Positions 1 to 15,340 of a DNA stretch of 64,000 nt are shown in pieces (position 1 is the stretch's first letter; every line of letters begins with the position of its first letter). The stretch covers positions 636,316-700,315 of the forward strand of contig NZ_JACHYJ010000002.1 of assembly GCF_014192745.1 (NCBI RefSeq). The letters run 5' to 3'. The notes below the pieces were generated by a model. It worked only from the letters and a program-made list of their open reading frames with translations, was not told the origin of the DNA and made no database searches. Source of the stretch: Luteimonas sp. RC10. Lineage in GTDB: Bacteria; Pseudomonadota; Gammaproteobacteria; Xanthomonadales; Xanthomonadaceae. The position numbers were made by a program, and so were the translations under genes.

Positions 1-170
1 AGCTGACGACCATCCACCAGCCGATCGCCTCGATGGCCGATGCTGCGATCGACGTGCTGTTGCGCGGGATCCGCCGCAACGACGCCAGCACCCGCGTGCT
101 CACTGACCGCGTCGTACCGCATCGGCTGGTCGCACGCGACTCGGTCGCCGCCCCGCCGAAGAAGAAGTAA
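1..170 (+). CDS. LacI-family regulator, C-terminal end only
   Basis: The gene runs in from the left edge. The readable frame starts at base 3, covers 55 residues and ends with TAA at 168-170. The visible part opens with LTTIHQPIASMADAAIDVLL, the usual last helix region of LacI/GalR ligand-binding domains, and ends in a basic tail. It converges on xylA-xylB, and a xyl box lies in front of xylB, so this may be the xylose repressor XylR. The DNA-binding domain is outside the window, so the specificity cannot be read. Confidence 0.75.
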   Translation, partial: LTTIHQPIASMADAAIDVLLRGIRRNDASTRVLTDRVVPHRLVARDSVAAPPKKK

Positions 171-188
171 CGCGCCCCGCCCGCGCGC

Positions 189-209
189 GGCGCGCCCGGT
201 GGGCGCGCC
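189..209. terminator. Hairpin between convergent genes
   Basis: A perfect 9-bp inverted repeat (GGCGCGCCC / GGGCGCGCC) with a 3-base loop lies in the 80-bp gap between the LacI-type gene and xylA, which converge here. There is no T tract on either side, so it is a likely but unproven bidirectional terminator. Confidence 0.45.
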
Positions 210-250
210 GGCCAGGACGCTCGCAATGGCGGAGCGACGACGCATCGGGC

Positions 251-1585
251 TCAGCGCAGCAGGTACTGGTTGAACAGGTTTTCGTAGGCCTCCTGGCGGC
301 CACTGCGCTGCTGCGGCTCGCCGGCCTTGGCCGCGATCGCATGCAGGTCGGTCAGCGACAGCCGGCCCTGCTCGAATGCCTGCCCGTCGCCGCCGTCGAA
401 GCTCGCGTAGCGGTCGCGGCGCCATTGTTCCCACGTGGACTCGTGCAGCAGCGCATGCGCGACTTCCAGCCCGCGCGCGAACGCATCCATGCCGCCGATG
501 TGCGCGATGAACAGGTCGTCCATGTCCGTCGATTCGCGGCGCGGCTTGGCGTCGAAGTTCAGGCCGCCCTCGAGGCCGCCCTGGCGCAGCACCACCAGCA
601 TCGCGCCGACGGTGTCGTACAGGTCGGTGGGGAACTGGTCGGTGTCCCAGCCGTTCTGCGCATTGCCGCGGTTCGCGTCGATGCTGCCGAGCAGGCCGTG
701 GTCGGACGCGACCTGCAGGTCGTGCTCGAAGGTGTGCCCGGACAGCGTGGCGTGGTTGGCTTCTATGTTGAGCTTGAAATCCTTGTCCAGACCGTGCGCT
801 TTGAGAAAGCCCGCGCAGGTCGCGCTGTCGAAGTCGTACTGGTGCTTCATCGGCTCCATCGGCTTGGGCTCGATCAGGAAATTGCCCTTGAGCCCGATGC
901 TGCGGCCGTAGTCGCGCGCCATCGTCAGGAACCGCGCGAAGTGCGCCAGCTCGCGCTGCATGTCGGTGTTGTGCAGGCTGGCGTAGCCTTCGCGGCCGCC
1001 CCAGAACACGTAGTGCTCGCCGCCCAGTTCCACGGTCGCCTCCAGCGCCGCCTTGACCTGCACCGCGGCGCGCGCGACCACCGCGAAGTCGGGGTTGGTC
1101 GACGCACCGTTCATGTAGCGCGGATGCGAGAACAGGTTCGCCGTGCCCCACAGCAGCTGCATGCCGGTCGCGGCCTGGCGTTCCTTGGCCAGCGCGACCA
1201 TGTGCTTGAGATTCTTCTCGTACTGGCCGATGTCGTCGGCGTCGGGCGCCAGGTCGACGTCGTGGAAGCACCAGTACGGCACGCCGAGCTTGGTGAAGAA
1301 CTCGAACGCCGCATCGAGCTTGGCCTCGGCCGCCGCCAGCGGCGCACCGCCGTCCCACGGGAAGCGCCGCGTGCCCGGACCGAAGGGATCGGCGCCGGCG
1401 TTGCAGAACGTATGCCAGTAGCACACCGCAAAGCGCAGGTGCTCGGCCATCGTCTTGCCACCGATCTTCTTGCCGGCGTCATAGACCTTGAAGGCCAGCG
1501 GGTTGTCGGAGGTCTTGCCCTCGAAGGGGATCTGGCCGATGCCGGGGAAGTATTCCCGGCTGCCGATGAAGGGGGTCGTGGTCAT
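251..1585 (-). CDS. xylA: Xylose isomerase
   Basis: It interconverts D-xylose and D-xylulose in the cytoplasm, the first step of the isomerase route. The 444-residue protein has the length of long class II enzymes. Visible motifs are FHDVDLAPD with the catalytic His near residue 100, [14 protein letters not shown], the metal-binding stretch [17 protein letters not shown] and the C-terminal [10 protein letters not shown]. The start ATG (1583-1585) opens [12 protein letters not shown]; the frame stays open upstream into xylB antisense, but nothing there resembles the family. xylB ends 50 bp upstream on the same strand, so the two should share the xyl-box promoter. Confidence 0.96.
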   Translation of the reverse strand: MTTTPFIGSREYFPGIGQIPFEGKTSDNPLAFKVYDAGKKIGGKTMAEHLRFAVCYWHTFCNAGADPFGPGTRRFPWDGGAPLAAAEAKLDAAFEFFTKLGVPYWCFHDVDLAPDADDIGQYEKNLKHMVALAKERQAATGMQLLWGTANLFSHPRYMNGASTNPDFAVVARAAVQVKAALEATVELGGEHYVFWGGREGYASLHNTDMQRELAHFARFLTMARDYGRSIGLKGNFLIEPKPMEPMKHQYDFDSATCAGFLKAHGLDKDFKLNIEANHATLSGHTFEHDLQVASDHGLLGSIDANRGNAQNGWDTDQFPTDLYDTVGAMLVVLRQGGLEGGLNFDAKPRRESTDMDDLFIAHIGGMDAFARGLEVAHALLHESTWEQWRRDRYASFDGGDGQAFEQGRLSLTDLHAIAAKAGEPQQRSGRQEAYENLFNQYLLR

Positions 1586-1635
1586 ATGCAGTCCCGTATT
1601 GAAGTGGAGTGGACGGATCGGCAGGCGGCGCGCGC

Positions 1636-3141
1636 CTACGCGGCCGGCGGCGCGGCGTACAGCGGCCGTACCGCGTCGAGGTGGTCGGTGAAGCGCCGGT
1701 AGGCGGCGCGGTAGGCCGGGGCGCGGCTCGGCTCGGGCGTGCAGGCGCGCGCAGGATCGGTCGCGACATGCGCGGCCGCGAGCGCAGCCATCGATGTCGC
1801 ATCGCCCTGTGCACGACCGAGCGCCCACAGCGCCTGCAGCGCCGCACCGAACGCCGCGCCCTCGCCCTGCACCGGCACGTCCACCGGCAGCGCGAACACG
1901 TCGGCGACCAGTTGCCGCCAGGCCGCGCTGTTGGCACCGCCGCCGGTCAGCACGATGCGATCGAACGCCATGCCGGCCGACACGAACGCATCGAAGCCGT
2001 ACTTCAGGCTGTAGGTCGCGCCTTCCATCGCCGCGCGGTACAGATGCGCGGGGTCCATGTTGTGCGCGGTCAGGCCCGTCAGTACGCCGCGCCCCAGCGG
2101 CAGGTCGGGCGTGCGCTCGCCGTTGAGGAACGGCAGCAAGGTCAGCCCGCCAGCGCCCGGCGCCGTCGCGTCGATATGCGCATCGCCTTCGCGGGTCGCA
2201 AAGCCGAACATCCGTGCGACCTGTTCGGTCGCCACCGTGCAGTTCATCGTGCAGATCAGCGGCAGCCAGCCGCCGGTCGAGTCGCAGAACGCGGCCCACG
2301 CACCGGAGTCCGAGACCACCGGCGTGTCGCTGTAGGCGAACAAGGTGCCCGAGGTGCCCAGGCTCATCGCCAATCGACCGGGCGCCACGCAGCCGGTGCC
2401 GATCGCCGCCATCATGTTGTCGCCGCCGCCGGCCGATACGCGCATCTGTGGCGACAGGCCCAGTTCGGCCGCGATCTCGGGCCGGATCGGAAACAGCGCA
2501 TCGGCCTCGACCAGCGGGGGCAGGCAGGCCGACAGGTCGCGCTCGGGATCGGTTGCCTGCAGCAGCGCTGGTGACCAAGTCCGCGTGCGGACGTCGAGCC
2601 AGCCGGTGCCCGACGCATCGCCGTGCTCCATCCAGCGCGCGCCGGTCAGCCAGAGATTGACGTAGTCGTGCGGCAGCGCGATCGCCGCCAGCTTTGCGTA
2701 GACCTCCGGCCGATGGGCCTTCGTCCACGGCAACTTGGACGCAGTGTAGCCCGCCAGGATCGGGTTGCCGGCCTGCGCGATGCAGGCCGCCACGCCGCCG
2801 ACGGCCTCCATGATCGGCGCGCATTGCGCGCTGGTGCTGGTGTCGCACCACAGCTTGGCCGGCGCCAGCACCTGCCCCTCTGCATCGAGCGGCACGAAGC
2901 CATGCTGCTGGCCCGAGACGCCGAGTGCGGCGATACGCGCGCGGATCGCCGGGTCGACTGCGGAAAAGCAGGCGCGGATCGCGTCGAGCCAGTCGGCGGG
3001 ATGCTGCTCGCGGCTGCCGTCATCGCCGGCGATCAGATCCAACGCCCGGCCCTGGGTCGCCAGCACCTGCCGCGCTGCCGGGTCGTAGACCACGAGCTTG
3101 ATGCTCTGCGTGCCGAGATCGAGGCCGGCGACGAGGCTCAT
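1636..3141 (-). CDS. xylB: Xylulokinase
   Basis: A FGGY-family sugar kinase of 501 residues that phosphorylates D-xylulose to xylulose 5-phosphate for the pentose phosphate pathway. The N-terminal phosphate-binding motif [10 protein letters not shown] lies at about residues 7-16, the family signature [12 protein letters not shown] near 180, and the C-terminal ATP-site motif [11 protein letters not shown] near 400. ATG at 3141 is preferred over an in-frame GTG six bases upstream, because AGGGG sits 7 bases before the ATG and would overlap the GTG start. It is first in the xylB-xylA transcript. Confidence 0.95.
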   Translation of the reverse strand: MSLVAGLDLGTQSIKLVVYDPAARQVLATQGRALDLIAGDDGSREQHPADWLDAIRACFSAVDPAIRARIAALGVSGQQHGFVPLDAEGQVLAPAKLWCDTSTSAQCAPIMEAVGGVAACIAQAGNPILAGYTASKLPWTKAHRPEVYAKLAAIALPHDYVNLWLTGARWMEHGDASGTGWLDVRTRTWSPALLQATDPERDLSACLPPLVEADALFPIRPEIAAELGLSPQMRVSAGGGDNMMAAIGTGCVAPGRLAMSLGTSGTLFAYSDTPVVSDSGAWAAFCDSTGGWLPLICTMNCTVATEQVARMFGFATREGDAHIDATAPGAGGLTLLPFLNGERTPDLPLGRGVLTGLTAHNMDPAHLYRAAMEGATYSLKYGFDAFVSAGMAFDRIVLTGGGANSAAWRQLVADVFALPVDVPVQGEGAAFGAALQALWALGRAQGDATSMAALAAAHVATDPARACTPEPSRAPAYRAAYRRFTDHLDAVRPLYAAPPAA

Positions 3142-3163
3142 GCGCACACCCCTGACACGAAAA

Positions 3164-3182
3164 AGTTAGCGCTACCATTATC
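3164..3182 (-). promoter_or_regulatory. xyl box overlapping the xylB -10
   Basis: Read on the minus strand, 3177-3164 is TGGTAGCGCTAACT, which matches the xyl box (TGGTAGCGCTAACA) of Xanthomonas XylR, a LacI-type repressor, except for the last base. A -10-like GATAAT (3182-3177) shares its final T with the box, so a bound repressor would block polymerase directly. A T-rich stretch lies upstream but no clear -35 is visible. The box is 23 bp from the xylB start. Confidence 0.8.
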
Positions 3183-3324
3183 GGAGCTAAAAAAAACAGC
3201 ACGGCTTGGAGCAGGCAGCGGCATGGGCGCGCTCGGCGTCAATCGGCGGTGCAGGCACTGTAGCCACTTGTCGCCGAACATGCTTGCTGCGGTGCGCCAT
3301 CACCGAGCCGAACGCGTGGCGCCC

Positions 3325-3693
3325 TTATCGCTCGCGCAACCACGCCTGGCCGTCACCGGCGCATTCGGGCGTGAAGCCGCGGACCTCGACGCCCGGCAAC
3401 AGCAACCCTTCCAGTTCCGAGAGGCGGCGGATCCACAGCGATTCGGCGATCACTGCGATCCGGTCGAAACGCCGCACTGCACGCAGCAGTGCCGGCAGCC
3501 GCGAGAACTCGACTGCGACTGCACCGAACGACGGCAGGTCGACATCGCGTACGCGATAGAGCATCGCGCCACCTTCGATGCCGTCCGCCGCCTCGACGAA
3601 CGCATCGATCAGCGCCGCCATCGTCTCCCGATCGAACCGACCGTCGATCTCGACGTCGATCCGATCCGGCGCCACGCGAATCACATTGAACAT
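3325..3693 (-). CDS. STAS/SEC14 (SpoIIAA-like) domain protein
   Basis: A cytosolic protein of 122 residues beginning MFNVIRVAPDRIDVEIDGRF and ending in the pattern of SpoIIAA-like/STAS proteins, with alternating beta strands and amphipathic helices. Members are of unknown function; the fold binds small molecules or partner proteins. ATG 3693 is chosen because the residues before it do not resemble the family. It stands alone between xylB (146 bp from its own box) and an MFS exporter, both on the same strand. No operon link is evident. Confidence 0.65.
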   Translation of the reverse strand: MFNVIRVAPDRIDVEIDGRFDRETMAALIDAFVEAADGIEGGAMLYRVRDVDLPSFGAVAVEFSRLPALLRAVRRFDRIAVIAESLWIRRLSELEGLLLPGVEVRGFTPECAGDGQAWLRER

Positions 3694-3852
3694 GTCGGTC
3701 TCGCCTGCACTCGTCGACGAGAGGCTAGAACGCCATGCGTCAACATCGAGCGAATGGCCCGGTCGCGGCTCGGCGCCGAACACACGGCCGCCATCCACGC
3801 CCGGCCTGCCGCGCGCCCCACAGTCCCGACGGCTGCGCCGAGCCAGTGCTCA

Positions 3853-5349
3853 TCAAGACGCTGGTGGCTCGGTCTCCCTGCCCTGCCCGCTGCTGCGCGC
3901 CAAGCGCCGCAGCAGCAGCGCCGCGACGAATGCCGCCACGACGTTGCAGGCCATGCCGGCGACGAAGGCATCGGCGTAGCGTGCACGCAGGTCATCGCCA
4001 ACAGCGCCGGACAAGGCGGCGCCGAACACCATGCCGACGATCGCCACACCGAACGCCGCGCCGACCTGCTGCAGCGTCGAGATCACGCCCGAGGCCATGC
4101 CGGCGCGCGCCGCATCGACCGTGCCGAGCACGAGGTTCAGCAGCGGCGTCATGATCAAGCCCTGCGCGGCGCCGACGACGACCAGCGTCGGCACCAGGTG
4201 CGCAGGCGACAGCGCCCCGCCCGCGCTGTGCACCTGGCCGACGAGCCAGGCCAACGAGGCCGCGTAGACCACCGCAGCGACCGCGAGCGCGACCGGACCG
4301 AAGCGGGCCACCAGCCGCGGCGCCGACAGCGAGGCCAGCACGAAGCCGACGCTGCACGGTGCGAACAGCAAGCCGGCGGTCATCGGGTCGAGGCCAAGGC
4401 CCGACTGCACCAGCAAGGCAAAGCACAGGAAGAACGAACTCGAGGTCGAGTAGACCAGCAGCACCAGCAGGCCGCCGATGGCGAACTGCCGATCACACAG
4501 CAGGCGCATGTCGACCAACGGGTCTTCGCCGCACAGCCGGCGCCGGATCTGGTGCCGCGCGAACATGGCCAGCAGCCCGGTACCGGCCACCAGCGCGACG
4601 AGCATCCAGGCCGGCCAGCCGTGGGCGGGCCCTTCCAGCAAGGGCACCAGCCACAGTCCCAGCCCGGCACTGACCAGAGCGACGCCGCCCCAGTCGAGCG
4701 TCGGGCGCTCGGGCGCGCGCGATTCGGGCACCAGGCGCGCCATCGCGATCGCGAGCACGCCGATCGGGACGTTGATCAGGAAGATCGTGCGCCAGCCCAG
4801 GCCGCCGATGTCGGCATGCACCAGCCACCCACCCAGTACCTGACCGGCGATCGCGGCCAGGCCCAGCGTCATGCCGAGCAGGCCGAACGCGCGGCGGGCG
4901 GCCGCCCCCTCGAAATGCACCCGGATCGAGGCGTAGACCTGCGGGAACAGCAACGCCGCCGCCAGCCCCTGCAGCACCCGCGCGGCGATCAGCGCGCCGG
5001 CATCGGGCGCCAGTCCGCACAACGCCGAGGCCAGCGCGAATCCCGCCATGCCGACTACGAACAGGCGGCGACGGCCATGGCGGTCGCCGAGGCGCCCGCC
5101 CGCGATCAGCAGCACGCCGAAGGCCAGTTCGTAACCGGCGACCACCAGCCCCACCTGCGACAGGCTAGCCTCGAGCGTGGCCTGCATCGACGGGATCGCG
5201 ACATTGACCACGAACAGATCGAAGATCGTGACGAAGCCGGCGAGCAGCAGCACGGCCAGGCCGAGCCAGGGGGGACGGGCCGGCGCTGCCACGGCCACAT
5301 CGGCAGCGGTCGCAACAGACGAGGACGCAGGGGCGCGGCAATCGGGCAT
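3853..5349 (-). CDS. MFS drug exporter, DHA2 (EmrB/QacA) type
   Basis: An inner-membrane, proton-driven efflux protein of 498 residues with the hydrophobic pattern of a 14-helix transporter. The first helix is followed by DLFVVNVAIPSMQ, a DHA2 hallmark (acidic residue in TM1, motif D1), and motif A is GGRLGDRHGRRRLFV after helix 2. Both ends are cytoplasmic and the N-terminus is Ala/Pro-rich. It is divergent from an XRE/MmyB-type regulator at 5451, the usual arrangement in which the regulator controls the pump. The substrate cannot be told from sequence. Confidence 0.88.
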   Translation of the reverse strand: MPDCRAPASSSVATAADVAVAAPARPPWLGLAVLLLAGFVTIFDLFVVNVAIPSMQATLEASLSQVGLVVAGYELAFGVLLIAGGRLGDRHGRRRLFVVGMAGFALASALCGLAPDAGALIAARVLQGLAAALLFPQVYASIRVHFEGAAARRAFGLLGMTLGLAAIAGQVLGGWLVHADIGGLGWRTIFLINVPIGVLAIAMARLVPESRAPERPTLDWGGVALVSAGLGLWLVPLLEGPAHGWPAWMLVALVAGTGLLAMFARHQIRRRLCGEDPLVDMRLLCDRQFAIGGLLVLLVYSTSSSFFLCFALLVQSGLGLDPMTAGLLFAPCSVGFVLASLSAPRLVARFGPVALAVAAVVYAASLAWLVGQVHSAGGALSPAHLVPTLVVVGAAQGLIMTPLLNLVLGTVDAARAGMASGVISTLQQVGAAFGVAIVGMVFGAALSGAVGDDLRARYADAFVAGMACNVVAAFVAALLLRRLARSSGQGRETEPPAS

Positions 5350-5402
5350 GACGGGGAGTCCGAACGAGGGGAGCCGGAGTCTGGCGCCGCATCTATCCGG
5401 TT

Positions 5403-5411
5403 ACAATTTGT
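5403..5411. promoter_or_regulatory. Candidate operator in the divergent MFS/regulator gap
   Basis: The 100-bp gap between the two divergent genes contains ACAA-T-TTGT, a 9-bp inverted repeat in an AT-rich island that contrasts with the surrounding GC-rich DNA. Its position fits an operator for the adjacent regulator, but the motif is short and no consensus supports it. Confidence 0.3.
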
Positions 5412-5450
5412 CCATTCATGCTGTTACTACAAGCAACCGGTGCCCGACCG

Positions 5451-6248
5451 ATGAGCCGCCTGCAACGCGCCCGCCCCGAACTGTCGAGCTTCCTGCGGAC
5501 CTGCCGCGCGCGCCTGTCGCCGGCCGATGTCGGCCTGCAGAACGGCGGCCGCCGGCGCACGCCGGGCCTGCGCCGCGAAGAGGTCGCGGCGCTCGCCGGG
5601 GTCGGTCTGAGCTGGTACACGTGGCTGGAACAAGGCCGCGACATCGGCGTCTCGTCCACGTTCCTGGACAATCTGGCGCGGGTGCTGCGGCTCGATGCCG
5701 CCGAGCGGCGTCACCTCTATCTGCTCGCGCACGCGCGCCCGCCGGCCGAGCCCGGACGCACGTTCTGTCAGGTCCCGCCGCTGGTCCGGCGCTTGATGGA
5801 CGACCTCGCCCCGCATGCGGCGCACGTGCTCAATCTGCGCTGGGACGTGCTGGCGTTCAATGCGCCGGCCGATGCGCTGTTCGGCTTCGGCGCGCACCCG
5901 CCCGAACGCCGCAACCTGCTCTGGCTGCTGTTCACCGACGAGGGCATGCGCACGCGCCTCGTCGACTGGGACGCCCAGGCGCGCGCCATGCTCTCGAGCT
6001 ATCGCCGCGATCATGCCCGTGGCGCGCAGGACGCCGACGCGCAGGCGTTGGTCGACTCCCTGCGCCGGGCGTCGCCGGAGTTCGCGGCCTGGTGGGCGCA
6101 CCACGATGCCGGCGCGCCCTGCAGCGGCGAGCGTCGGCTGTGCGTGGACGGTGTGCCGGTGGCCTTCGAGCACACGATGCTGACGATCGATGAAGAACGT
6201 CACCTGCGCCTGGTCGTCCATGCGCGGCGCGACGAGGCGGCACGCTGA
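5451..6248 (+). CDS. XRE-type regulator with MmyB-like ligand domain
   Basis: A 265-residue transcription factor. The N-terminal helix-turn-helix spans about residues 5-75, with the family signature RTPGLRREEVAALAGVGLSW. The rest is the MmyB-like (PAS-like) sensor domain, with WDVLAFNAPADALFGFG and the C-terminal RLVVHARRDEAAR typical of the group. Such proteins are mostly repressors of adjacent redox enzymes or transporters, here the divergent MFS gene. ATG 5451 gives the family start MSRLQRARPEL; an in-frame ATG at 5418 would add 11 atypical residues. No strong ribosome site is seen at either. Confidence 0.85.
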   Translation: MSRLQRARPELSSFLRTCRARLSPADVGLQNGGRRRTPGLRREEVAALAGVGLSWYTWLEQGRDIGVSSTFLDNLARVLRLDAAERRHLYLLAHARPPAEPGRTFCQVPPLVRRLMDDLAPHAAHVLNLRWDVLAFNAPADALFGFGAHPPERRNLLWLLFTDEGMRTRLVDWDAQARAMLSSYRRDHARGAQDADAQALVDSLRRASPEFAAWWAHHDAGAPCSGERRLCVDGVPVAFEHTMLTIDEERHLRLVVHARRDEAAR

Positions 6249-6296
6249 GACAGGCCGGCGTAGGGCGTCGACAACGCCCGCGGCGCGCGGCATTCG

Positions 6297-6701
6297 CTAG
6301 GTCAGCGTCGCCACGGCAACGAAGCGCCAGATGCCGAGCCCGGCCATCACCAGCAACAGCGCGAAGGTCAGCATCGCGCCGCCGAAACGGCCGACCGAAT
6401 AGCCGGCCGAGCCGCCGAGCCCGACGGCATGCAGCACGCGTGCCAGCAGCAGCGCCAGGCCGAGCGTCCACAGCAGCCGGGGATCGAACGCGGCCAGTTC
6501 GAGCAGCGCCAGCATCAACAGCGCCAGCGGCACGTACTCACCGAAATTGGCCTGCACGCGGACCTTGCGCGCCAGCACCGGATCGCCGCCGGTGCCGATG
6601 CCCACCTTGGCATTGGCGCGGTGCAACGCCACCCGCAGCGACAGCACCACGTACAGCACGACATGCAGCGATGCGATCAACAGCGAAATGCGTGGGGTCA
6701 T
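6297..6701 (-). CDS. MAPEG family membrane protein
   Basis: An integral membrane protein of 134 residues with four hydrophobic helices, the size and pattern of bacterial MAPEG proteins (relatives of microsomal glutathione transferases). The loop after helix 1 carries the typical LRVALHRANAKVGIGTGGD and the next segment RVQANFGEYVPLALLMLALLE includes the conserved RxxNxxE residues that bind glutathione in characterised relatives. The enzymatic role here is unknown. It is convergent with the MmyB-type regulator and 40 bp downstream of ggt. Confidence 0.85.
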   Translation of the reverse strand: MTPRISLLIASLHVVLYVVLSLRVALHRANAKVGIGTGGDPVLARKVRVQANFGEYVPLALLMLALLELAAFDPRLLWTLGLALLLARVLHAVGLGGSAGYSVGRFGGAMLTFALLLVMAGLGIWRFVAVATLT

Positions 6702-6741
6702 CGTGCGGGCTCCATGGTGTCCATTCCCGGGGGTGTGTGCG

Positions 6742-9516
<2,775 letters not shown>

Positions 9517-9556
9517 GGCATTCCCTCTTGTTTCTCTTGCGTTTGGATGGGCAACG

Positions 9557-10685
<1,129 letters not shown>

Positions 10686-10766
10686 CGGCGCCCCGCTACA
10701 CGGGGCGTGGAAAATGCGGGTGATACCATGCGCGCCATTCTCCCCCATCCAGGCTCCGACGGCCGC

Positions 10767-12091
<1,325 letters not shown>

Positions 12092-12095
<4 letters not shown>

Positions 12096-13375
12096 GCGCC
12101 TCGGGGCAGGCGCCGGCCGCGCCGGTGCCGCCGCGCCGTCACCGGCGCGGGCTGAAATGGCTGGTGGGCATCGCGGCCCTGCTCGCGGCCGGCATCGCCG
12201 CGATCTGGCTGCTGCTGCCGCCCGAGCGTGCATTGCGTCTGGCGCTCGCGCGCCTGGAGCCCGCCCTCGGTCTGTCGATCCAGTTCGACGGCACGGTCGA
12301 CTACCGCCTGCGCGGCACCCCGCAACTGGTGGTCCACGACGTGACCGTACGCGTGCCGGGTACGCAAGCCCCGATGCTGCAGGCCCGGCGCGTGCTGCTG
12401 GCGCTGCCGTGGAAGACCATCCGCAGTCGCGGCGCCGACCTCGAGATCGCGCGCATCGAACTCGACGGCCCGCAGCTGCAACTGCCGGTGCTGCTGCACT
12501 GGCTCGACACCCGGCCGCCGGGCGACGGCGCCCTGCCCCCGTTCACCGACGGCCTGCATGTGCGCGACGGCAGGCTCGACGCCGAGGACTGGCGCATCGA
12601 GGGGCTGACACTCGATCTGCCCACACTGCACGCCGAGCGCGCGGTCACCGGCCAGGTCGCAGGCACCGCGATCGTCGATGCGCTGCGCATCCCGTTCCGC
12701 CTGCGGCTGCAGGCCGACCGCCCGCTTGCATTTTCCCGGATCGAGGCGCGCGGCACGCTGTCGGCCGACAGCGGCGAGGGCCGGCTCGACACCCGGCTCG
12801 CGCTCGAGGCGACCCGTGTCGACGCCGACGCCCCCGGGCTGACCCTGGCACCGCTGCGCGTGGCGATGGATGCCCGCTGGCGCGCCGAAGGCACCGACCT
12901 GCCGTTCGCGTTCGGCCTGCAGGGCCGGCTGGCCTTTGCCGACGGACGCCTGGTGTTGGCACCGATCGGGCTGGCGACCCGCGCCGATGACGTCGTTCCG
13001 ACCTTCTCCGCCGGTGGCCGCGTCGCCTACGACGACGTGCTGGAGCTCGCACTCGACGGACGCATCGCGCATTGGCCTGCGGGCTGGCCCGCGTTGCCGG
13101 CGCCGCTGTCACAGACAGAGGGGCCGCTGCCGTTCGCGATCCGCTATCGCGGGCCCGCGACGCTGGGCGCCCCGCTGTCGCTGCACGTCGCCCACGGCGG
13201 CGCACGGTTCGACGGCAGTGCGCGCGTGCCCGAGGTGCTGCGCTGGCTCGATGCCCTCGACAGTGGCTCGCCGGTGCCGCCGCTGCGCGGACAGTTGCGG
13301 ATCGATCGCCTCGAGGTGCCCGGCGCGACGCTCGAGGGCCTCGAGATCGACGTCGACGACGGCACCCCGCCATGA
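12092..13375 (+). CDS. AsmA-like membrane-anchored protein
   Basis: A 427-residue protein with a basic N-terminus, one membrane helix (WLVGIAALLAAGIAAIWLLL) and a long periplasmic beta-rich part. LARLEPALGLSIQFDGTVDY followed by alternating LHVRDG and LDLPTLHAE repeats is the AsmA/YhdP-like pattern. Such proteins are linked to lipid transport between membranes. The start is GTG at 12092, overlapping the ftsY TGA, and the stop overlaps the mutY ATG, so three genes are translationally coupled. Specific function is inferred only from fold-like resemblance. Confidence 0.75.
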
Positions 13376-14445
13376 GCGCGTCCTACGCCGCCCGCCTGCT
13401 GGCCTGGTTCGACGTCCACGGCCGCCACGACCTGCCCTGGCAGCATCCGCGCACGCCGTATCGGGTGTGGCTGTCGGAGATCATGCTGCAGCAGACCCAG
13501 GTGCGGGTGGTGATGCCGTACTTCGAGCGCTTCGTCGCCGCATTGCCTGACGTGCGCGCGTTGGCCGCCGCCCCGCGTGACGATGTGCTCGCGCTGTGGT
13601 CGGGCCTGGGCTACTACGCCCGCGCCCGCAACCTGCAGGCCGCCGCGCAGGCCTGCGTCGAACGGCACGGCGGCGAGCTGCCGCGCGACTTCGACGCGCT
13701 GCTCGCACTGCCCGGCATCGGCCGCAGCACCGCGGCGGCGATCCTGTCGCAGGCTTGGGGCGACCGCTTCGCGATCCTCGACGGCAACGTCAAGCGCGTG
13801 CTCGCGCGCCACCACGGCGTCGCCGGCTGGCCGGGGCTGCCCAAGGTCGAGAAGACACTGTGGGCGATCGCCGACACGCTGCTGCCCGAGGCGCGGATGG
13901 CCGACTACACCCAGGCGCAGATGGACTTCGGCGCCACGCTGTGCACGCGTCATGCGCCCGCCTGCCTGCTGTGCCCGGTCAACGACGACTGCGTGGCGTT
14001 CGCTCAAGGCCGGGTCGAGGAACTGCCCACGCCCAAGCCGACCAAGACGCTGCCCGAGCGCGAGGCGACCGTGCTGCTGCTCGAGGACCGCGATGGCCGT
14101 GTGCTGCTGCACCGGCGGCCGGCGACCGGCGTGTGGGCGGCGCTGTGGTCACTGCCGCAGGGCGAGGATGCCGACGCCGCGCTGGCCTGGCTGGACGCAC
14201 ACGCGCCACACATGATCGACGCCGGCGACCGCGACACGCCGCACAGACTGCAGACCGTGCATCACGGTTTCACCCACTACCGCCTGCAACTGCATCCGCT
14301 GCACTGGGCCGGCCTCGCCCCGCGCCGCGCCGTGCGCGACAATGACGACCTGCGCTGGGTGGCCCGCGACGAACTCGCGACGCTCGGCATTCCCGCACCG
14401 ATCCGCACGCTGCTGCTGTCGCCGCGCGTTGCGCTGGAGGACTGA
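13372..14445 (+). CDS. mutY: A/G-specific adenine DNA glycosylase
   Basis: It removes adenine mispaired with 8-oxoguanine. In the 357-residue protein the helix-hairpin-helix [13 protein letters not shown] is near residue 117 and the catalytic Asp is in [11 protein letters not shown] near 140. The [4Fe-4S] cysteines are in [17 protein letters not shown] (C-x6-C-x2-C-x5-C), and a C-terminal Nudix-like domain that reads the 8-oxoG strand starts near residue 230. The N-terminal [10 protein letters not shown] motif supports the start. yggX follows after one base, as in E. coli. Confidence 0.96.
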   Translation: MSASYAARLLAWFDVHGRHDLPWQHPRTPYRVWLSEIMLQQTQVRVVMPYFERFVAALPDVRALAAAPRDDVLALWSGLGYYARARNLQAAAQACVERHGGELPRDFDALLALPGIGRSTAAAILSQAWGDRFAILDGNVKRVLARHHGVAGWPGLPKVEKTLWAIADTLLPEARMADYTQAQMDFGATLCTRHAPACLLCPVNDDCVAFAQGRVEELPTPKPTKTLPEREATVLLLEDRDGRVLLHRRPATGVWAALWSLPQGEDADAALAWLDAHAPHMIDAGDRDTPHRLQTVHHGFTHYRLQLHPLHWAGLAPRRAVRDNDDLRWVARDELATLGIPAPIRTLLLSPRVALED

Positions 14446-14446
14446 C

Positions 14447-14722
14447 ATGAGCCGACGCGTGCACTGCGTCCACGACCAGACCGAGACCGAAGGCCTGGAC
14501 TTCATCCCCTGGCCGGGCGAACTGGGCAAGCAGGTCTTCGCCAGCATCGGCAAGCCGGCCTGGGCGCGCTGGCTGGCGCACCAGACCATGCTGATCAACG
14601 AAAACCGGCTCTCGCCGCTCGACCCCAAGCACCGCGCCTTCCTCGAAGCTGAGATGCGCAAGTACCTGTTCGAGCGGCAGACCGATCGCCCGATGGGCTA
14701 CGTGCCCGAATCGGAAGGCTGA
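14447..14722 (+). CDS. yggX: YggX, Fe(2+)-trafficking / oxidative protection protein
   Basis: A 91-residue cytosolic protein of the YggX family, thought to protect iron-sulfur clusters and to handle Fe(II). Typical features are [17 protein letters not shown] with the single conserved Cys at residue 7, [10 protein letters not shown] and the C-terminal RPMGYVPE. It lies one base after mutY, whose enzyme has an iron-sulfur cluster. Its 3' end overlaps the convergent gene at 14698 by 25 bp. Confidence 0.95.
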   Translation: MSRRVHCVHDQTETEGLDFIPWPGELGKQVFASIGKPAWARWLAHQTMLINENRLSPLDPKHRAFLEAEMRKYLFERQTDRPMGYVPESEG

Positions 14723-15189
14723 GCCGCCGGCGCCGGCGCGTCGGACGGCCGGTCGAGCGAGGGCCCACCCTCGCGGTTGTGCTTTTCGGCCGCGCGTACC
14801 GCCTTGACGTCAAACGGCCGGATCTGCCGGATGTGGCACGGCATGCTGATGGCACTGCGGCTGTGCACCAGCACCTTGTCGAACCGCGCATCGACCCGGC
14901 TCATGGTGCTGGTCAACCCGATCGCCGGCGTATAGCTCAGGTCCTGGCACGGCCCCGTCAGGTCGAGCAGCCAGGCCTCGCCCGGTCGCGTCCAGACCGC
15001 GAGCGCGCTGTCGCCCAGCGGCGTCCAGCCGTTGATCTGGCCCATGTAGCGGAAGTGATCGACCGGCGCACCGGCGTGCGCGTCGTACAGCGCGTACTTG
15101 TCGGCATCGCGTAGACCGGGGCTGGCGCAGGCACCGAGCGTCAGCGCGGCGACCAGCGCGGCGGCGAATGGGACGGGATGGCGGCGCAT
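14698..15189 (-). CDS. DUF6491-like lipoprotein
   Basis: A 163-residue lipoprotein precursor. ATG 15189 is set by an excellent ribosome site (AAGGAGGT, five bases before the start). The signal [19 protein letters not shown] ends in a lipobox at ACA. The mature part has [20 protein letters not shown] and [18 protein letters not shown], the pattern of DUF6491 proteins common in Xanthomonadaceae, with a cysteine pair that could form a disulfide. Function unknown. The C-terminus is Pro/Ser-rich and its coding end overlaps yggX. Confidence 0.75.
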   Translation of the reverse strand: MRRHPVPFAAALVAALTLGACASPGLRDADKYALYDAHAGAPVDHFRYMGQINGWTPLGDSALAVWTRPGEAWLLDLTGPCQDLSYTPAIGLTSTMSRVDARFDKVLVHSRSAISMPCHIRQIRPFDVKAVRAAEKHNREGGPSLDRPSDAPAPAAQPSDSGT

Positions 15190-15340
15190 GCGGACCTCCT
15201 TCGATCTCGCGCGGTATCCGATACCGATCATGCGCCCGCCTGCGCGGCGTTCCAGGCCCGCGCCGCCACACGTTCAGCGCGTGGCCGGCTGGTCACCGAT
15301 CCGGGCGCGCCGGCCTGGACGCGCTCGCCCCCTGGCAGAT

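Noticed and set aside
251..2851. Long minus-strand open frame of 866 codons through xylA and xylB
   Set aside because: Only the part from 1585 down is xylose isomerase; the rest is antisense-frame reading of xylB with no family resemblance, a result of high GC.
2623..5454. 943-codon plus-strand frame over xylB, STAS and MFS genes
   Set aside because: It is the complement of real minus-strand genes; composition is His/Arg/Gln-rich and no domain is recognisable.
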